8,092 nucleotides of DNA, from contig CAZNHL010000117.1 in assembly GCA_964572965.1 (NCBI GenBank), positions 1 to 8,092 of the forward strand. The letters are read 5' to 3'. Positions 5,189 through 8,092 of this stretch are shown here, piece by piece. The translations under genes and the position numbers were made by a program. The notes below the pieces were generated by a model, which saw nothing but the letters and a program-made list of their open reading frames with translations, did not search any database and had not been told where the DNA came from. This stretch comes from CAZNHL01 sp964572965 (lineage in GTDB: Bacteria > Bacteroidota > Bacteroidia > Cytophagales > UBA9547). Within the stretch, counting starts at the first letter, position 1. Every line of letters begins with the position of its first letter.

Positions 5189-7617
5189 TTATTCTTTAAC
5201 AAACTTTCTTGTATCAGAGACTTCGGAGTTTTTAACTTTTAGAATATAAACTCCGGCAGGCCAGGCACTCACATCAATTGGCTGATCGTCAAATAAAATA
5301 CTTAATGTTTTGTTACCTGTTATATCAGTAACTTCAATGAGTGACTGAGGTTGCAGATCAGATATATGTAAGTAGTGATTTGCCGGATTTGGATATAGAA
5401 CGAAACCCTTTTGGTTCAGCTCTTCTGTGCTGATATTTGTAGTGATATTGGCTGTAATATTCACAATACTTGAAAGAGTTACAGAGTTGGTGTTGTCGTA
5501 GGCTTTTACTGTTAATGAATAACTCCCGGCTGCAATATTATTCCATGCGTATTCATAAGGAGCAGTGTCATCTGCGCCTAACAATGTGGTTCCGTTATAA
5601 AACTCTACTCGGGTAATATTTATGTCTGCTAAAGATGCGCTTATCACTACGTTAGCAGGTGCACTAAAAGTGGTATTATTGAGAGGATATGTAATGCTTA
5701 GTGAACTTGTTCCGGAGAGTTGAGAAACTCCTTCGCCGGTTCCAAACCATTTGCTGTTATCGGTATCAATCGCAATTGCTCTGCTGCTAATGTAGTTGTT
5801 TGCCAGATTGCCATTTGTACTTAATACAGTGTAGGTTGTCCATTGTTCGTTATTCAATTTTGACACACCACCTCCTACTGTTCCAAACCACTTATTATCT
5901 TCTGTATCTATTTCAATAGCTCTTACAGAATTATTGGTCAAAGCATTATTAGTATTGGCGGAAGTGTATTTAGTCCATGTAGTACCGTCAAATTTTGAAA
6001 CGCCGCCTTCGGTTCCAAACCATTTATTGCCTTGTGTGTCTATAGCAATAGTATATACTTTGTTGTTTATCAGTCCATTGTTGGTATTTGTGGTGTTGTA
6101 TTTAGTCCATGTAGTGCCGTCAAATTTAGATACACCAGCTGCTGTAGCAAACCATTTGTTACCCTGTAGGTCTGTAGCGATGTCATATATTGTATTATTA
6201 ATTAGTCCATTATTCGTATTTGCAGTGGTATAACTGGTCCAGGTGGTACCATCAAACCTGGATGCACCAGCGGTTGTTCCAAACCACTTATTGTTTTGGG
6301 CATCTACTTTAATGACGTTTATATAATTATCAATCAAACCATTGGCTGTTGACGACTTCGTGTAATTTGTCCACGTTGTACCATCAAATTTGGATACGCC
6401 TTCTGTTGTTCCTATCCATTTGTTGCCCTGATTATCTATGGCCAGTGACCAAACGGAATTACTTATCAGCCCATTAGCCTTGGTATAAGATGTCCATGTC
6501 TGACCGTCAAACTTTGCTAGTCCGCCTATACCTAGCCCAAACCACTTTGTGCCCTGAGATTTATCAATTGCAATAGAGCTGATAAAGTTATAAGGCAAAG
6601 TAGTGTGTGTATTGGCAAGTGTATAGGTTGTCCATGCAGACAAATCAGATTTTGTTAAGCCCTCATTTGTTCCAAACCAAAAGATACCATCTGTATCAAT
6701 TGCAACAGCACTGGTGTTATTATCGGCCAAGCCGTCAACAGTCTTATATAAGGACCAATCTGTACCATTAAATTTTACCACACCAAAGTTGGTAGCAAAC
6801 CATGTGTTACCATTTTTGTCAAAAGCAATTGAAGAAGTAATCCGGTTATTGATCTCCGGGATATTCGTGTAATTTGTCCACGTAGTGCCGTCAAATTTGG
6901 ATACTCCCTCTCCGCCGCTTCCAAACCACTTATTTCCATTGGCATCAATAGCAACAGAATGGTTGTAGGTACCATATATTCCATTGTTTTGAGATGGCAG
7001 GTATTTTGTCCAGGCCTGTCCGTCAAATTTACATGCGCCATAGCCTGTTGCAACCCAAATATTATCCTGTGAATCTATAGCTATACCATATACTATGTCA
7101 TGGGTTACTCCTGAATTACTTTTGTTATAAGTTACCNNNNNNNNNNTACCCAGGTTGTGCCGTCGTATTTTGCAATCCCGCCGCCAAGAGTACCAACCCA
7201 TACTGCACCGTGCGAATCGATAGCAATAGTATTCACTGCATAGGCTGGCAATCCGCCGCTGGTATTGTAGTTACTGAAATTAGTAATGGTGTTATCGTCT
7301 AATTTTGATAGGCCTCCATCTGAGCCTATCCATTTATTGCCTTGCTGGTCTATGGCTATTGCCCTTACGGCATTACTTGGCAAACCATTACTGGCGGTGT
7401 ATGTTTTCCACAAGGAACCATTGTATTTGGATACGCCGCCGCCATAGGTTCCCACCCATTTGTCGCCGTTTGCATCAATGGTAATTGCTCTTATGAGGTT
7501 ATTATTTAAGCCATAGGCATTATAAGTAGTCCACTTGTCTGAAGCGATACCTGCATTAATGACGAATAGTGAAATAGATAAAAGTAATACTGATTTTAAG
7601 ATAAATAGTTTTTTCAT
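5189..7617 (-). CDS. Secreted 14-repeat Reg_prop double beta-propeller protein with Ig-like domain and T9SS sorting tail (interrupted by assembly gap)
   Basis: The gene is split in the given sequence by 10 Ns (7137-7146), which puts the two halves in different frames. Merging the flanks at their shared GGTA gives 804 residues. Order of parts: signal peptide (MKKLFILKSV start, hydrophobic to about 22, likely cleavage after GIA at 25); 14 repeats of about 44 residues (about 29-635) with the pattern IAID..GNKWFGT..GVSKFDGTTWT.YT; a bacterial Ig-like domain (about 636-718, with VEFYNGTTLLG and APYEYAW); and a T9SS type A sorting domain (about 733-804, with LYPNPAN, PAGVYILKV and the final RKFVKE). 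The repeats are Reg_prop units, known from periplasmic sensor domains of hybrid two-component systems, where 14 form two seven-bladed propellers. Here there is no Y_Y_Y domain, membrane helix or kinase, so the protein is probably exported to the cell surface or medium. The ATG at 7617 is chosen because an upstream in-frame ATG at 7659 overlaps the promoter and would spoil the signal peptide. The ligand is unknown. Confidence 0.88.
5699..7533 (-). repeat. Tandem coding repeats of about 132 bp (14 Reg_prop units)
   Basis: Fourteen I-A-I-D...W-F-G-T units follow each other at about 43-48 codons. DNA identity is highest among units near 5880-6480: TAGTCCATGTAGT, followed after one variable base by CCGTCAAATTT, occurs at 5971 and again at 6103, exactly 132 bases apart. 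Units encoded above about 6700 are clearly more diverged. Unit 8 (around 6540-6580) carries a one-residue insertion (DKSQGTKW). This is protein-repeat periodicity, not a mobile or CRISPR element. Confidence 0.9.
7137..7146. other. Assembly gap (10 Ns) inside the propeller gene
   Basis: Ten Ns interrupt the coding repeats. Read on the minus strand, the upstream flank ends CCTGGGTA and the downstream flank begins GGTAAC. Overlapping the shared GGTA removes 14 positions and restores one frame reading TTWVTYNKSNSGV, with the W-x-x-Y spacing seen in other units. The gap is therefore probably a scaffold join of overlapping ends rather than missing sequence. Confidence 0.9.
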
Positions 7618-7658
7618 TGCTAACGATAAAATAAGGTTAATACTGTAAAAATCAACCA

Positions 7659-7688
7659 CAAAAGTAACCCAAATTATAAAATTTGCAA
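7659..7688 (-). promoter_or_regulatory. Bacteroidota-type promoter of the propeller gene
   Basis: On the minus strand TTG (7688-7686), a 19-base spacer and TACTTTTG (7666-7659) fit the -33/-7 consensus of TTG and TAnnTTTG completely. The predicted start of transcription is near 7654, giving a leader of about 37 bases before the ATG at 7617. This also argues against the upstream ATG at 7659 as the start. Confidence 0.8.
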
Positions 7689-7840
7689 GCCTAACCAGAT
7701 ATCAGTCTCTGCATCTTGCTCAATAGTGGCAAGATCAGTAAAGCAACAGAATAGAAGATCGTGTTATTGTAGAGGGGATTGAAAAATGATCACAGCCAAT
7801 AATAAAAAATGACGATCCGTTTCTATGAACCTTCTTATGT
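7689..7840. other. Gene-free intergenic stretch upstream of the propeller promoter
   Basis: I see no gene with a start codon and family-like product here. A 7-bp inverted repeat, ATCTTGC (7713-7719) and GCAAGAT (7729-7735), lies about 25 bases beyond the -33 element and could be an operator, but it is short. One minus-strand frame reads a membrane-like tail ending LLSKMQRLISG at a stop near 7695-7697. It lacks a start codon and is only about 32 codons long, so it could be a remnant or chance. Confidence 0.4.
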
Positions 7841-7943
7841 TTTTCCCGCAGATAACGCAGAATAGGATTTAAAACTCCGATTCTGAAAATCCTGAAAATT
7901 TAAAATCAATAAAAATCTGCACTGTCAGCGAAATTAGCGGGCA
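7841..7943. repeat. Degenerate CCCGCAGAT-type intergenic repeat element
   Basis: CCCGCAGATAACGCAGA (7845-7861) on the left and AATCTGC...AGCGAAATTAGCGGG (about 7914-7941) on the right form a loose inverted arrangement. The outer CCCGC/GCGGG ends are perfect complements, and internal GCAGA/TCTGC words face each other. Between them GATTCTGAAAAT and CCTGAAAAT form a short direct repeat. It resembles the 'CGCAGATTACGCAGATT' non-coding elements I recall as common between genes in some Bacteroidota genomes. It has no visible coding potential. Confidence 0.4.
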
Positions 7944-7993
7944 AACTTCAGAATCTCCGGTTAAGCGGATCAGGTAAGGGATACTCGATTAAT

Positions 7994-8022
7994 AAAAAAG
8001 GCTGCTTTTAAGCAGCCTTTTT
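7994..8022 (-). terminator. Intrinsic terminator of the tRNA-Arg gene
   Basis: GGCTGCT (8000-8006) and AGCAGCC (8011-8017) form a perfect stem around a four-base loop. It is flanked by A and T runs that lengthen the helix. On the minus strand it ends in TTTTTTATTAA, and it begins within two bases of the mature tRNA 3' end. Confidence 0.88.
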
Positions 8023-8023
8023 G

Positions 8024-8092
8024 TGAACTTGTAGGGAGTCGAACCCCAAACCTTCTCATCCGTAGTGAGATGCTCTATCCAATTGAGCTACA
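8024..8092 (-). tRNA. tRNA-Arg (anticodon ACG), missing its first five bases at the window edge
   Basis: Read on the minus strand the tRNA folds as a cloverleaf. Visible parts are the last two acceptor bases TG, then TA, a D-arm AGCTCAATTGGATAGAGC, anticodon stem TCTCA/TGAGA around loop CTACGGA (anticodon ACG), and a T-arm with loop TTCGACT. The 3' acceptor strand is CAAGTTC, with discriminator A. The missing 5' acceptor bases should be GAACT. The next genomic bases are CAA, so the CCA end is not encoded and must be added after transcription. By established knowledge ACG is read as inosine-CG after TadA editing and decodes CGU, CGC and CGA. Confidence 0.95.

Noticed and set aside
5934..6233. 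Plus-strand 99-codon open frame
   Set aside because: It is the antisense of the Reg_prop repeats; its internal repetition simply mirrors the coding repeats of the minus-strand gene.
5699..7533. CRISPR array or mobile repeat
   Set aside because: The periodicity is about 132 bases, in frame, degenerate and fully coding for Reg_prop units; there are no short exact repeats with unique spacers.
5189..7659. Propeller gene as two separate genes or a frameshifted pseudogene
   Set aside because: The frame change coincides exactly with the N gap, and merging the four-base overlap restores one intact frame, so this is an assembly effect rather than a mutation.
7618..7659. Upstream ATG at 7659 as start of the propeller protein
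   Set aside because: It overlaps the -7 element, so it would not be in the mRNA, and it would put 14 extra residues before a clean MKK signal peptide.
7695..7800. Short minus-strand membrane-like frame ending LLSKMQRLISG, and an alternative frame reading LATIEQDAETDIWLGLQ
   Set aside because: Neither has a start codon or enough length to support a gene, and chance open frames are common in AT-rich DNA.

Overview
The window looks like a chromosomal segment of a Bacteroidota (Bacteroidetes) genome. Four things support this. There is a secreted protein with a type IX secretion (T9SS) C-terminal sorting domain and Reg_prop beta-propeller repeats. Two promoters match the Bacteroidota pattern of a TTG/TTTG element, a 19-nt spacer and TAnnTTTG. 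Shine-Dalgarno sequences are mostly absent. The tRNA-Arg gene does not encode its CCA end. I cannot name a genus from the sequence.

Layout. Positions 1-1693 (minus strand) hold two adjacent polysaccharide flippase-type genes one base apart: a complete Wzx/MOP-family protein (296-1693) followed by the first 98 codons of a WzxE-like O-antigen translocase that runs off the left edge. They are probably part of a surface-polysaccharide cluster continuing leftward. Positions 1694-1891 hold no confident gene but contain a perfect 12-bp palindromic hairpin and a longer imperfect inverted repeat. Positions 1892-3340 (minus) encode an APC-superfamily amino-acid permease. Positions 3530-3721 (minus) encode a 63-residue cold-shock protein with a clear promoter upstream and an intrinsic terminator downstream. 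Divergent from it, 3851-5086 (plus) encodes a HI0933/YhiN-family flavoprotein whose promoter-like element lies only four bases before its ATG. A bidirectional terminator at about 5105-5146 separates it from the convergent gene.

Positions 5189-7617 (minus) carry the most interesting gene: a secreted protein with a signal peptide, 14 Reg_prop repeats (enough for two seven-bladed propellers), a bacterial Ig-like domain and a T9SS sorting tail. It is broken in the given sequence by a 10-N assembly gap (7137-7146). The bases flanking the gap overlap by four (GGTA), and collapsing that overlap restores a single 804-codon frame and the normal repeat spacing. The gene has a well-formed promoter at 7659-7688. 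A roughly 300-bp gene-free stretch follows with a degraded intergenic repeat, and then a tRNA-Arg(ACG) gene (minus) with its own terminator, cut by the right edge.

Most genes here are independent single-gene units (permease, cold-shock protein, flavoprotein, propeller protein, tRNA), each flanked by its own signals; only the two flippase genes look like an operon. I do not see a wholly new system. The best leads are the soluble, exported 14-blade propeller protein, the resolvable assembly gap inside it, the possibly leaderless flavoprotein mRNA, and the unexplained inverted repeats at 1716-1810.
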